Shown: in pieces, positions 1 to 6,829 of the stretch | How the letters are laid out: every line of letters begins with the position of its first letter | Numbering within the stretch: the first letter of the stretch is position 1 | NCBI GenBank assembly: GCA_007136165.1 | Contig: SLHK01000040.1 | Coordinates: forward strand, 1 to 12,566 | Source of the DNA: Syntrophomonadaceae bacterium | GTDB taxonomy: Bacteria; Bacillota; Dethiobacteria; PWVN01 | Length of the DNA: 12,566 bases | Direction: 5' to 3' | Made by a program: the position numbers and the translations under genes | Notes under the pieces: model-generated | Databases searched by the model: none | Seen by the model: the letters and a program-made list of their open reading frames with translations, nothing else | What the model was told of the DNA's origin: nothing

Positions 1-190
1 CAGCCTGGAGGAGGCGGTCCTTAAAGCTTACAGGAGGGCGAAACCGGGGGATATAGTCTTACTGTCCCCCGCCTGCGCCAGCTGGGATATGTTTTCCAGC
101 TTCGAGGAAAGGGGCAATCAGTTCAAGTCCCTGATAGAATCCCTGGGAGGGAAGGAGAAGGATGAAAAAACAGGAGAGAAAAGACCCTGA
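1..190 (+). CDS. murD: UDP-N-acetylmuramoylalanine--D-glutamate ligase, C-terminal end (partial)
   Basis: This is the last 62 codons of an open frame that enters from the left edge; its first whole codon starts at base 2 and it stops at TGA 188-190. It carries SPACASWDMFSSFEERG followed by NQFK, the C-terminal signature of MurD that helps bind the UDP-MurNAc-alanine substrate. MurD is the cytoplasmic ATP-dependent ligase that adds D-glutamate to UDP-MurNAc-L-Ala. The last 13 or so residues (GKEKDEKTGEKRP) are a charged tail unlike the conserved part, and its coding overlaps the start of ftsW by 29 bases. The overlap suggests tight translational coupling with ftsW. The N-terminal and central ATP-binding domains lie outside the window. 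Confidence 0.95.
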   Translation, partial: SLEEAVLKAYRRAKPGDIVLLSPACASWDMFSSFEERGNQFKSLIESLGGKEKDEKTGEKRP

Positions 191-1262
191 TTACACCATA
201 TTTTTGGTTACCGTCATCCTGCTGGCCTTTGGCCTGGTCATGGTATTCAGCGCCAGCATCATTGTGGCCCATGTCCGGGAAGACCACTTCTATTACCTGC
301 GCCGCCAGGCATTTTGGGCTGTTTTGGGATTGGTTTCCCTTTTTTTCGTGTCCAGGGTTAACTACTGGAAGTTAAAAAAGCTCATCTGGCCCATGGTTAT
401 CTTAAATTTTGTCCTCCTGGCCTCCGTCTACATACCGGGGGTGGGGGTGGTTATCAACAATGCCCGGCGCTGGATTTCCATCGGGGGTTTAAGCATTCAG
501 CCCTCCGAATTCACCAAACTGACGGTGGTGGTTTTTACCGCCTGGTTTCTCTCCCGCCCGGAAGTTAAAATGAATAATTTTTTCAAGTCTTCCCTGATAC
601 CCTTAAGCCTTATGGGAGCATCCTTCCTTTTGATCCTGCAGCAGCCGGACCTGGGGACGGGGGTGGCCATTGCCGCCACCACAGGCCTTATCATCGTCAT
701 TGCCGGGATGCCCCTGTGGCAGATTTTTGCCCTGTCTTTAATGGCCGGGCCTTTGGGCTATTACCTGGCCATGAGCGAGGATTACCGGCGGCAGCGGATC
801 CTGTCTTTTCTGGACCCCTGGGCCGACCCCCTGGATTCGGGCTATCATATCATCCAATCCCTGCTGGCCCTGGGGCCGGGAGGTCTCCTGGGGGCGGGCC
901 TGGGTTTAAGCCGCCAGAAGCTCTACTACCTGCCGGAACCGCAAAATGATTTTATATTCGCCATCATTGGGGAGGAGTTGGGTTTTCTCGGCACCTTTAC
1001 CGTGCTGGTCCTCTTCTTTATTCTCCTGTGGCGGGGCTTCAAGGTGGCCCTTCACGCTCCCGACTCCTTCGGCAGCCTGCTGGCTGCCGGCATTACCGGC
1101 ATGATCGGCCTGCAGGTTTTAATCAATATCGGGGTGGTCACCGGCAGCATGCCCGTAACAGGGATTAATTTGCCCCTGATCAGCGCCGGCGGCAGTTCCC
1201 TCTTTTTCACCCTGACGGCCATCGGTGTGCTGCTTAATGTGTCCCGGTATACAAAAATATAG
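162..1262 (+). CDS. ftsW: SEDS-family septal peptidoglycan glycosyltransferase FtsW/SpoVE
   Basis: This 366-residue polytopic membrane protein has about ten hydrophobic segments. SEDS proteins polymerise lipid II into glycan strands together with a class B penicillin-binding protein at the septum. Visible family signatures are FSAS (about 29-32), RRWISIGGLSIQPSE (102-116), LQQPDLGTG (159-167), RQRILSFLDPW (210-220), PEPQNDFIFAIIGEELG (258-274) and TGINLPLISAGGSS (333-346). Asp263 in QNDFIFA matches the essential aspartate of FtsW and RodA. The ATG start has AAGGAG at 152-157 and lies inside the end of murD. Position between murD and murG is that of spoVE in Bacillus subtilis, so the product may serve vegetative division, the spore septum and cortex, or both; the sequence cannot separate these roles. 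Family assignment is very secure. Confidence 0.95.
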   Translation: MKKQERKDPDYTIFLVTVILLAFGLVMVFSASIIVAHVREDHFYYLRRQAFWAVLGLVSLFFVSRVNYWKLKKLIWPMVILNFVLLASVYIPGVGVVINNARRWISIGGLSIQPSEFTKLTVVVFTAWFLSRPEVKMNNFFKSSLIPLSLMGASFLLILQQPDLGTGVAIAATTGLIIVIAGMPLWQIFALSLMAGPLGYYLAMSEDYRRQRILSFLDPWADPLDSGYHIIQSLLALGPGGLLGAGLGLSRQKLYYLPEPQNDFIFAIIGEELGFLGTFTVLVLFFILLWRGFKVALHAPDSFGSLLAAGITGMIGLQVLINIGVVTGSMPVTGINLPLISAGGSSLFFTLTAIGVLLNVSRYTKI

Positions 1263-1277
1263 TTAAGAGGTGTCCGC

Positions 1278-2372
1278 ATGCGAGTTGTTTTTGCAGGAGG
1301 AGGTACAGGAGGCCACCTGTACCCGGCCCTGGCCCTGGCCAGGTATATCCGGGAACAGGAAGAGGAGGCGGAGATTATTTTCCTGGGTACGGAGTTGGGC
1401 CTGGAGAGCCGGATTGTCCCCCGGGAGGGGTTCCGGTTTAAAACCCTTCCCGTCCGACGCCCCGTGCGCCGGGTTTCCCGGGCCATGGTGGGCTCCCTGG
1501 CCGCCCTGGCCGCCGGAACCGGGGAGGCCTTCAAGTTTCTGCGCTGGTTTTCCCCCCATGTTGTGGTGGGGACAGGCGGTTATGTTTCCGTGCCGGCGGC
1601 GGCATCGGCCCTCCTGCTGCGGATTCCCGTGGTCCTGCACGAGCAGAACGTGATCCCGGGGCTGGTCAACCGCCAGCTATCCCCCTGGGTAAGGTTGACG
1701 TGCCTGTCTTTCCCCGAATCCCGCCGGCACTTCCCTTCCCGGGCAAAACTGAAAGTCACGGGCAGCCCCCGGGCCAGCGAGGCCGCAGCGCCGGTAATCA
1801 GCGACGGGGACTACCTGGACCTGGGGTTAATCCCCGGCCGGAAAACCATTCTCATGGCGGGAGGGAGCCAGGGGGCCTTAAATCTCAACAGAATGGCCCT
1901 TAAGGCCATAGGGCTTCTCCAGGGCCGCCGGGACCTGCAGGTCCTCTACATCACCGGCCGGCGTTACTACGAGGAAATGGCCGCCGGAACCGGGTCCCTG
2001 GGCCCCGAGCCCCTGCTGAAAATGGTTCCCTACCTGGAGAATATGCCGGTTGGCCTGGGAGTGGCCGATATCATCATCAGCCGCGCCGGGGCCACCACCC
2101 TGGCGGAGGTCAATGCCCGGGGGGTACCGGCCATCCTGGTTCCCTCCCCCAATGTAACGGATGACCACCAGATGGCCAATGCCCGGGTCCAGGAAAAGCA
2201 GGGCGCCGCCCTGGTTTACCGGGAGGCCGACCTCAAGCCGGAGGAACTGGCGGAGGCTCTCCTCTCCATACTGGACAACCCTGACAGGCTATCGGCCATG
2301 AAGGAGGCCAGCCTGGGGCTGGGCTACCCCCAGGCCGCCCCTCACATGTATGAAATATTGAAAAGCTTGTGA
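1278..2372 (+). CDS. murG: UDP-GlcNAc:undecaprenyl-PP-MurNAc-pentapeptide GlcNAc transferase
   Basis: MurG is the peripheral membrane glycosyltransferase (GT28, GT-B fold) that converts lipid I to lipid II on the cytoplasmic face. The 364 residues have the usual length. The N-terminal domain has the glycine-rich GGGTGGHLYPALAL loop (7-20), VVGTGGYVSVPAA (96-108) and HEQNVIPGLVNR (121-132). The C-terminal UDP-GlcNAc-binding domain has GGSQGALNLN (195-204), SRAGATTLAE (268-277) and PSPNVTDDHQMANA (289-302). The ATG lies 15 bases after the ftsW stop, with AAGAGGTG just upstream, so the gene is in the same operon as ftsW. The coding ends at TGA 2370-2372. No missing key residue was seen. Confidence 0.97.
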   Translation: MRVVFAGGGTGGHLYPALALARYIREQEEEAEIIFLGTELGLESRIVPREGFRFKTLPVRRPVRRVSRAMVGSLAALAAGTGEAFKFLRWFSPHVVVGTGGYVSVPAAASALLLRIPVVLHEQNVIPGLVNRQLSPWVRLTCLSFPESRRHFPSRAKLKVTGSPRASEAAAPVISDGDYLDLGLIPGRKTILMAGGSQGALNLNRMALKAIGLLQGRRDLQVLYITGRRYYEEMAAGTGSLGPEPLLKMVPYLENMPVGLGVADIIISRAGATTLAEVNARGVPAILVPSPNVTDDHQMANARVQEKQGAALVYREADLKPEELAEALLSILDNPDRLSAMKEASLGLGYPQAAPHMYEILKSL

Positions 2373-2394
2373 TTTATCCCCGGGTAAAGCATTT

Positions 2395-2422
2395 TTCACA
2401 CCTATCCCGGACTTCGCATAAT
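2395..2422 (+). promoter_or_regulatory. Candidate sigma-A-type promoter upstream of murB
   Basis: In the 98-base murG-murB gap, TTCACA (2395-2400) and CATAAT (2417-2422) each match the vegetative -35 and -10 consensus at 5 of 6 positions, with a 16-base spacer. The surrounding bases (TAATATATTGTAT) are clearly AT-rich compared with the flanking genes. TAATAT at 2419-2424 is an alternative -10. This would let murB, murA and ftsQ be transcribed apart from murG. A sporulation sigma factor is also possible because the hexamer begins CATA, but no good matching -35 was seen. Inference only. Confidence 0.4.
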
Positions 2423-2470
2423 ATATTGTATCTTTACAGCGGATCTGGGGGGAATAGGAGACGGAAGAAC

Positions 2471-3364
2471 ATGGACCATGACGGCCTGGCTAAAAGAATA
2501 AGGAGCTCCCTTCTGGAGAAGGAACCCATGCGATTACATACTACCTGGAAGGTGGGCGGTCCCGCAGACCTCTTTATATCCCTGGCCTACGGGGAGGATT
2601 TGCCGGAGATCCTGGAGTACAGCCGGCAAAACCGCATTCCCTTATTTGTTTTCGGTGCGGGGAGCAACCTCCTGGTCAAGGATGCAGGGGTAAGGGGAAT
2701 AGCCCTGAAAATCGCATCAGACTTTGCAGAACACAGTATCCACGGGAATATCCTCAGGGCTCAGGGAGGCGCCCACCTCTCCCGCCTGGCCGGAGTGGCG
2801 GCAGAGGCAGGTTTATCGGGGCTGGAGTTTGCTGCCGGCATACCGGGAACCATAGGTGGTGCCCTCCTCATGAATGCCGGAGCTTATGGAGGAAGAATGG
2901 CGGATATTTTTCACCGCGCCGGCGGCATTACCTTTTCCGGAGAAGAGGAACTCTTACATCCCGGGGATATGAATTTTGGCTACAGGTCCACCAGCATCAT
3001 GCAGCGGGACATAATTATTACCTGGGTCGAATTGGTTTTAGAGCCGGGAGACCCCTTTCTCATCCGGGAAGCCGTCAGAAAAAACCTGGACCACCGGAAG
3101 GAAAGGCATCCCCGGGAACCCAGTGCCGGCAGTGTCTTTAAGAACCCCCCCCAGGGGCCGGCAGGGCATTTTATCGAAAAGGCCGGGCTCAAGGGCCTGG
3201 AAGCCGGCGGAGCCCGGGTTTCGGAAAAGCATGCCAACTTTATCGTAAACACCGGTCACGCAAAAGCCGGGGACATTCTTGCCCTCATGGAAAGAGTTCG
3301 GAAGGAAGTTTACCAAAAGTTTGGCATCACCTTGCAGCCCGAGGTTCGTGTCATAGGTCAATAG
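2471..3364 (+). CDS. murB: UDP-N-acetylenolpyruvoylglucosamine reductase
   Basis: MurB is the cytoplasmic FAD enzyme that uses NADPH to reduce UDP-GlcNAc-enolpyruvate to UDP-MurNAc, the step after MurA. The 297 residues show TTWKVGGPADLF (24-35), the FAD-binding GAGSNLLVKDAGVRG (62-76), GIPGTIGGALLMNAGAYG (123-140), GYRST (170-174), SAGSVFKNP (218-226) with the presumed proton-donor serine Ser221, and LQPEVRVIG (288-296) with the conserved glutamate Glu291. The open frame extends upstream to GTG 2369, but those 34 extra residues have no MurB character. ATG 2471 has AGGAG at 2456-2460, ten bases away, so it is preferred. The stop is 16 bases before murA, whose enzyme acts one step earlier in the pathway. 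Confidence 0.95.
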   Translation: MDHDGLAKRIRSSLLEKEPMRLHTTWKVGGPADLFISLAYGEDLPEILEYSRQNRIPLFVFGAGSNLLVKDAGVRGIALKIASDFAEHSIHGNILRAQGGAHLSRLAGVAAEAGLSGLEFAAGIPGTIGGALLMNAGAYGGRMADIFHRAGGITFSGEEELLHPGDMNFGYRSTSIMQRDIIITWVELVLEPGDPFLIREAVRKNLDHRKERHPREPSAGSVFKNPPQGPAGHFIEKAGLKGLEAGGARVSEKHANFIVNTGHAKAGDILALMERVRKEVYQKFGITLQPEVRVIGQ

Positions 3365-3380
3365 GACTGGGGGGAGGAGC

Positions 3381-4649
3381 TTGGATAAGATTGTTGTGTA
3401 CGGCGGCAGGCCCCTGACGGGAGAACTGGAAGCGGACGGCGCTAAAAATTCCGTCCTGCCCATCATGGCCGCCCTGATTTTGAATGATTCCGGCGAAGAT
3501 ATAGTCATTGAAAATGCTCCCAATATCCGGGATGTGAGAGTCATGTGCAAGATTCTCATGTCTTTGGGGGTAAAAGTTACGGACAGGGGCGGCGGCTGCC
3601 TGGTTTTCAACACGGCCAACATTACCACCAGCAGCATACCTCTTTCCCTGTCAAAAGAGATGCGGTCTTCCGTCTTTATCATGGGCCCCCTTTTGGCCCG
3701 GTTGGGCAGGGTCCAGGTGTACGGACCCGGGGGCTGTGCCATTGGCTCCCGGCCCATCGATCTGCATCTGCGGGGTCTGAGGGCCCTGGGGGCCAGAATC
3801 GAGGAAGCGGGAGAATATATATCGGCGGCAAGCCCGGTCCTTAAGGGCGGGGAAATACACCTGGACTTACCCAGTGTGGGCGCTACGGAGAATGTTATGA
3901 TGGCCGCCGTGGGGGCCCAGGGGGAGACCATTATTAAAAATGCCGCCCGGGAACCGGAAATCGTGGATTTGCAAACCTTCTTAAACTTTCTGGGTGCCGA
4001 TATTCGCGGCGCCGGTACCAGCACCATCCGCATCAAAGGCCCAAGCCTCCTCAGGGGAGGGTCCTACCGGGTCATACCCGACCGTATTGTGGCGGGAACC
4101 ATGCTGATGGCTGCGGGAATTACCGGGGGAAACATTTTATTAAGAAACGTAATTCCCCGGCATCTGGAAGCCGTCATCGCCAAACTCCGGGAGGCGGGCA
4201 TGGAAATCGAGGAAGGGGAGAGCTGGCTCAGGGCCCGGGGCAGCCGGCTGAAGGGCCTGGATAAGGTGAAGACCCAGGCGTACCCCGGATTTCCCACGGA
4301 CCTCCAGGCCCCCATGATGGCCCTCCTGAGCCTGGCCCGGGGTAAAAGCAACATTTACGAGGAGATCTTTGACGGGCGCTTGAAGCATGTGGATGAACTG
4401 AGGAAACTGGGAGCCCGGATTACCTCTAAAGGCAACCGGGCGGAAATCACCGGGGTGGCAAAACTCCTGCCGGGGAAAGTGGTGAAGGCCACGGACCTCC
4501 GGGCCGGAGCGGCCCTGGTGCTGGCTGCCCTGGCCATCCAGGGCAAGACGGAGATTTTACATCCGGAACATATTGACAGGGGATACGATAATCTGGAGGA
4601 AAAACTGGCACGGCTGGGGGCGGAGGTTTTCCGGGTCAGGTCCTTCTAA
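3381..4649 (+). CDS. murA: UDP-N-acetylglucosamine 1-carboxyvinyltransferase
   Basis: MurA transfers enolpyruvate from phosphoenolpyruvate to UDP-GlcNAc, the first committed step of peptidoglycan synthesis, in the cytoplasm. The 422 residues are full length. Key residues are visible: Lys22-Asn23 in GAKNSVLPI, the catalytic Cys119 in GGCAIGSRP (the residue alkylated by fosfomycin), Asp307 in YPGFPTDLQAP and Arg400 in HIDRGYDN. A cysteine at 119 predicts a fosfomycin-sensitive type of enzyme. The start is TTG; the product MDKIVVYGGRPLTGEL aligns with the usual MurA N-terminus, and no other start is nearby. The purine-rich site GGGGAGGAG (3371-3379) is unusually close to the TTG. Many Firmicutes have two murA genes; whether a second exists here cannot be seen. 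Confidence 0.97.
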   Translation: MDKIVVYGGRPLTGELEADGAKNSVLPIMAALILNDSGEDIVIENAPNIRDVRVMCKILMSLGVKVTDRGGGCLVFNTANITTSSIPLSLSKEMRSSVFIMGPLLARLGRVQVYGPGGCAIGSRPIDLHLRGLRALGARIEEAGEYISAASPVLKGGEIHLDLPSVGATENVMMAAVGAQGETIIKNAAREPEIVDLQTFLNFLGADIRGAGTSTIRIKGPSLLRGGSYRVIPDRIVAGTMLMAAGITGGNILLRNVIPRHLEAVIAKLREAGMEIEEGESWLRARGSRLKGLDKVKTQAYPGFPTDLQAPMMALLSLARGKSNIYEEIFDGRLKHVDELRKLGARITSKGNRAEITGVAKLLPGKVVKATDLRAGAALVLAALAIQGKTEILHPEHIDRGYDNLEEKLARLGAEVFRVRSF

Positions 4650-4664
4650 CCCCCGGCCGTATCC

Positions 4665-4677
4665 CCCCTGTCAGGGG
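4665..4677 (+). repeat. Small inverted repeat overlapping the ftsQ ribosome binding site
   Basis: CCCCTG (4665-4670) and CAGGGG (4672-4677) are perfect inverted repeats around one central base. As RNA the usable stem would be CCCC/GGGG with a five-base loop. The 3' arm covers the start of the ftsQ Shine-Dalgarno site (AGGGGAGG, 4673-4680), so folding could damp ftsQ translation. There is no T-run, so it is not a terminator. The stem is short and the effect is speculative. Confidence 0.3.
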
Positions 4678-4688
4678 AGGCTATATTT

Positions 4689-5450
4689 GTGGACAAGCAG
4701 TTGAACCGCTACCGCTTTGGCAACAATCCCGCCGTGGAAGAGAAAAGGGGCCGGGCCCGGCTGGTCAAAATCCTTCTCTTCACCGTAATTTTCTTTACCC
4801 TTCTGTCGGGAACCTTTTACGGGCTGAGCTCTTCTCTATTCAACCTGCAGGAACTCGTTTTTGACGGAAATGAAGCCCTTACCGTCAGAGAACTGGAAGA
4901 GGCTTTCCCTTACCCCACGGGCACGAATATCTGGCAGATAGACCTGGGAAGAGTGGAAAAAACATATGCTTCCCTGCCCCGCACTGCCGGGGCCCGGGTA
5001 GAGCGCCGGCTTCCCCGGGGCATCCACATCTTCCTGGAAGAGAAGGAAACGGCGGCGGTGATCCCCTACCAGGGTTACTACTACGAGGTGGCCGCCGATG
5101 GAACCCTGCTGGGTATGTCTTCCCGTCTCCCCCCGGGGGGGGTTCCCATGCTGACGGAACTGACAGGGCTCCTCTATCGCCCGGGAGAGAACATCACGGC
5201 GGCGGGGGGAGAACTGGCGGTTTCCTTTTTGCAGGAGATGGGAGAGGAGGCGGCGGGCATTTCGGAAATCAACGCGGCAAACCCCAACAACCTGATTATC
5301 TTTACCGTCACGGGACAGCAAATTTGGATGGGCAGGGGGGATTACGGGGCAAAGCTCCGGCTGCTGCCCGGCATTCTGGCAGCCCTGCCCGGGAATAAAG
5401 GGTATGTGGACTTCCGGGCCCTTCAAGCCCCCAGCTTTGTAGGCGACTAG
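4689..5450 (+). CDS. ftsQ: Cell division protein FtsQ/DivIB
   Basis: This is a bitopic divisome protein that acts outside the membrane with FtsL/DivIC to control septal synthesis. The 253 residues show a basic cytoplasmic tail (1-27), one membrane segment (about 28-48, VKILLFTVIFFTLLSGTFYG), then a POTRA-like region beginning LFNLQELVFDGNEALTVREL. That is followed by FtsQ-type features: WQIDLGRVEKTYASLPRTAGARV (split as WQIDLG, then RVEKTYASLPR), RRLPRGIHIFLEEKE, AADGTLLG and a C-terminal beta domain. The GTG start lies eight bases after GGAGG (4676-4680). In B. subtilis divIB is followed by ylxW, ylxX and sbp; here a 132-base gap leads straight to ftsA. Low sequence conservation is normal in this family; the call rests on architecture and position. 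Confidence 0.9.
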   Translation: MDKQLNRYRFGNNPAVEEKRGRARLVKILLFTVIFFTLLSGTFYGLSSSLFNLQELVFDGNEALTVRELEEAFPYPTGTNIWQIDLGRVEKTYASLPRTAGARVERRLPRGIHIFLEEKETAAVIPYQGYYYEVAADGTLLGMSSRLPPGGVPMLTELTGLLYRPGENITAAGGELAVSFLQEMGEEAAGISEINAANPNNLIIFTVTGQQIWMGRGDYGAKLRLLPGILAALPGNKGYVDFRALQAPSFVGD

Positions 5451-5457
5451 GTCATCA

Positions 5458-5471
5458 GGCTCCAGGGAGCC
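5458..5471 (+). repeat. Short inverted repeat just after ftsQ
   Basis: GGCTCC (5458-5463) and GGAGCC (5466-5471) form a perfect inverted repeat with a two-base centre, eight bases after the ftsQ stop. It is not followed by a T-run on the + strand, so it is unlikely to be an intrinsic terminator. It may be an mRNA 3' stabilising hairpin or chance. Confidence 0.25.
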
Positions 5472-5513
5472 GGAAAAGACTTCCCGGACGGCAAAAAATA
5501 TTCTCAGGTAAAA

Positions 5514-5542
5514 AAAGGGGATTTGCCAAAAATGTTGAATTA
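5514..5542 (+). promoter_or_regulatory. Candidate sigma-H promoter for ftsA-ftsZ
   Basis: The sigma-H consensus is RNAGGAWWW, 11-12 bases, RNNGAATWW. GTTGAATTA (5534-5542) matches the -10 element fully. AAAGGGGAT (5514-5522) matches the -35 at 7 of 9 positions with an 11-base spacer. A second perfect -10 match, ATTGAATTA (5542-5550), is an adjacent copy of the same motif. B. subtilis ftsAZ is known to have a sigma-H promoter that supports polar division at sporulation, so the position is apt. I saw no good vegetative -35/-10 pair in this gap. Match by eye only. Confidence 0.4.
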
Positions 5543-5582
5543 TTGAATTATGTAAAATTCGTCGGCGGGGGAGGGCCATGCA

Positions 5583-6800
5583 GTGAGAAAAAGTATTGCA
5601 GTAGGCATGGATATTGGAACAACCCATGTCAGGGTAATTATCGGGGAGCTTAACGCGGACAGCACCTTGAACATAATTGGCGTTGGGACAAGCCCTTCCC
5701 GGGGGATGAAAAAAGGCGTAATCGTGGACCTGGATGAAACCGTCAACTCCATCCGGGAAGCGGTGGAAGAAGCGGAAAGAATGGCCGGCCTGGAAGTTTC
5801 GTCGGTTTTTCTGGGGATTGTTGGTTCCCAGGTAGGCATTATCAACAACCGGGGAGTTGTGGCCGTTTCCGGAGACGATAAAGAAATTACCGAAGAAGAC
5901 GTGGAACGGGTTATGCAGGCTGCCCGGGTTATCGCCCTGCCCCCGGAGAGGGAGATTATCGATGTCCTGCCCCGGGAGTTCATCGTGGACGGTTACGACG
6001 GTATCCGGGACCCGGTAGGCATGATAGGCGTGCGCCTGGAAGTGGATGCCATGGTGGTTACGGGTACCAGCAGCGCCATCAAAAACACTCTGCGCTGTGT
6101 CCAGAGGGCAGGGCTGGAAGTAAACGGGTTGGTCCTGAATTCCCTGGCCAATGCGGAGATTGTCCTTTCCCGGGACGAGAAGGAACTGGGGGTTTTTTTG
6201 GTGGATATCGGCGGGGGTACGGCGGAAGTTGCCGTATTCCAGGGCGGAAACCTGCAGGATATCTCGGTGATCCCCGTGGGGGGCGGCCATATCACCAGCG
6301 ACCTGGCGGTGGGTTTGAAGACCACCCTGGAACAGGCCGAGAGGCTGAAGGTCCACCATGGGGTGGCCTCCCTGAACCTGGCGGAAGGGGAAGACAATAT
6401 CAAGGTGCAGAACGTGGCAGGCAAAGGGGACAGGGCTATTTCCCAGGCTGACCTGGCGGCCGTCATTGAGCCTAGGATCCTGGAGATTCTGCAGCTGGTC
6501 AGGGAAGAGGCGGCCAAAATGGGTTTTTCCGAGCCCCTTCCCGCCGGCGTGGTGCTGACAGGGGGAATCTCCCTCATGAAGGGCACAGGGGAGCTGGCGG
6601 AAGAGATTTTCAACTGTTCCGTACGGACGGCCCAACCCGGTTATATCGGCGTCAAAAGCCCCATCTATTCCACAGCGGTGGGTATCATCCATTACGTACA
6701 GCGCAGCCACATGATTTCCCCGTCAAAAGGGGCTCCCACCCGGGCTGTCAAGGGCTTGTGGGCGCGGCTGCGCCATTGGATTGCGGATTTTTTTGAATAA
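5583..6800 (+). CDS. ftsA: Cell division protein FtsA (actin-like membrane anchor of the Z-ring)
   Basis: FtsA is an actin-fold ATP-binding protein that tethers FtsZ to the membrane and recruits later divisome proteins. The 405 residues show the phosphate-1 loop MDIGTTHVRVIIGE (9-22), the FtsA-specific 1C/SHS2 region (about 83-165), the phosphate-2 motif LVDIGGGTAEVAVF (206-219), GGGHITSDLAVGL (233-245) and the adenosine motif VVLTGGISLMKG (323-334). The C-terminus RAVKGLWARLRHWIADFFE (387-405) is a clear amphipathic membrane-targeting helix. The GTG start is eight bases after GGAGG (5570-5574). An ATG five bases upstream is out of frame and opens ATG-CAG-TGA, whose stop overlaps the GTG. ftsZ follows after 29 bases, so the two are co-transcribed. 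Confidence 0.96.
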   Translation: MRKSIAVGMDIGTTHVRVIIGELNADSTLNIIGVGTSPSRGMKKGVIVDLDETVNSIREAVEEAERMAGLEVSSVFLGIVGSQVGIINNRGVVAVSGDDKEITEEDVERVMQAARVIALPPEREIIDVLPREFIVDGYDGIRDPVGMIGVRLEVDAMVVTGTSSAIKNTLRCVQRAGLEVNGLVLNSLANAEIVLSRDEKELGVFLVDIGGGTAEVAVFQGGNLQDISVIPVGGGHITSDLAVGLKTTLEQAERLKVHHGVASLNLAEGEDNIKVQNVAGKGDRAISQADLAAVIEPRILEILQLVREEAAKMGFSEPLPAGVVLTGGISLMKGTGELAEEIFNCSVRTAQPGYIGVKSPIYSTAVGIIHYVQRSHMISPSKGAPTRAVKGLWARLRHWIADFFE

Positions 6801-6829
6801 GGAACGGGTGGACTGGAGGAGGAAGAAGA

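Noticed and set aside
2369..2470. Upstream extension of the murB frame to GTG 2369
   Set aside because: The 34 extra residues do not fit MurB, the region is AT-rich with promoter-like elements, and ATG 2471 has a proper ribosome site.
3038..4036. 332-codon minus-strand frame opposite murB and murA
   Set aside because: Antisense shadow with no family motif, while the + strand carries intact enzymes.
5458..5500. Terminator after ftsQ
   Set aside because: The inverted repeat is not followed by a T-run on the + strand; the A-run at 5492 does not serve this strand.
4836..6710. 624-codon open frame on the minus strand
   Set aside because: It lies opposite ftsQ and ftsA, has no recognisable domain, and is rich in Gln, His, Pro and Gly as expected from an antisense reading of GC-rich genes.
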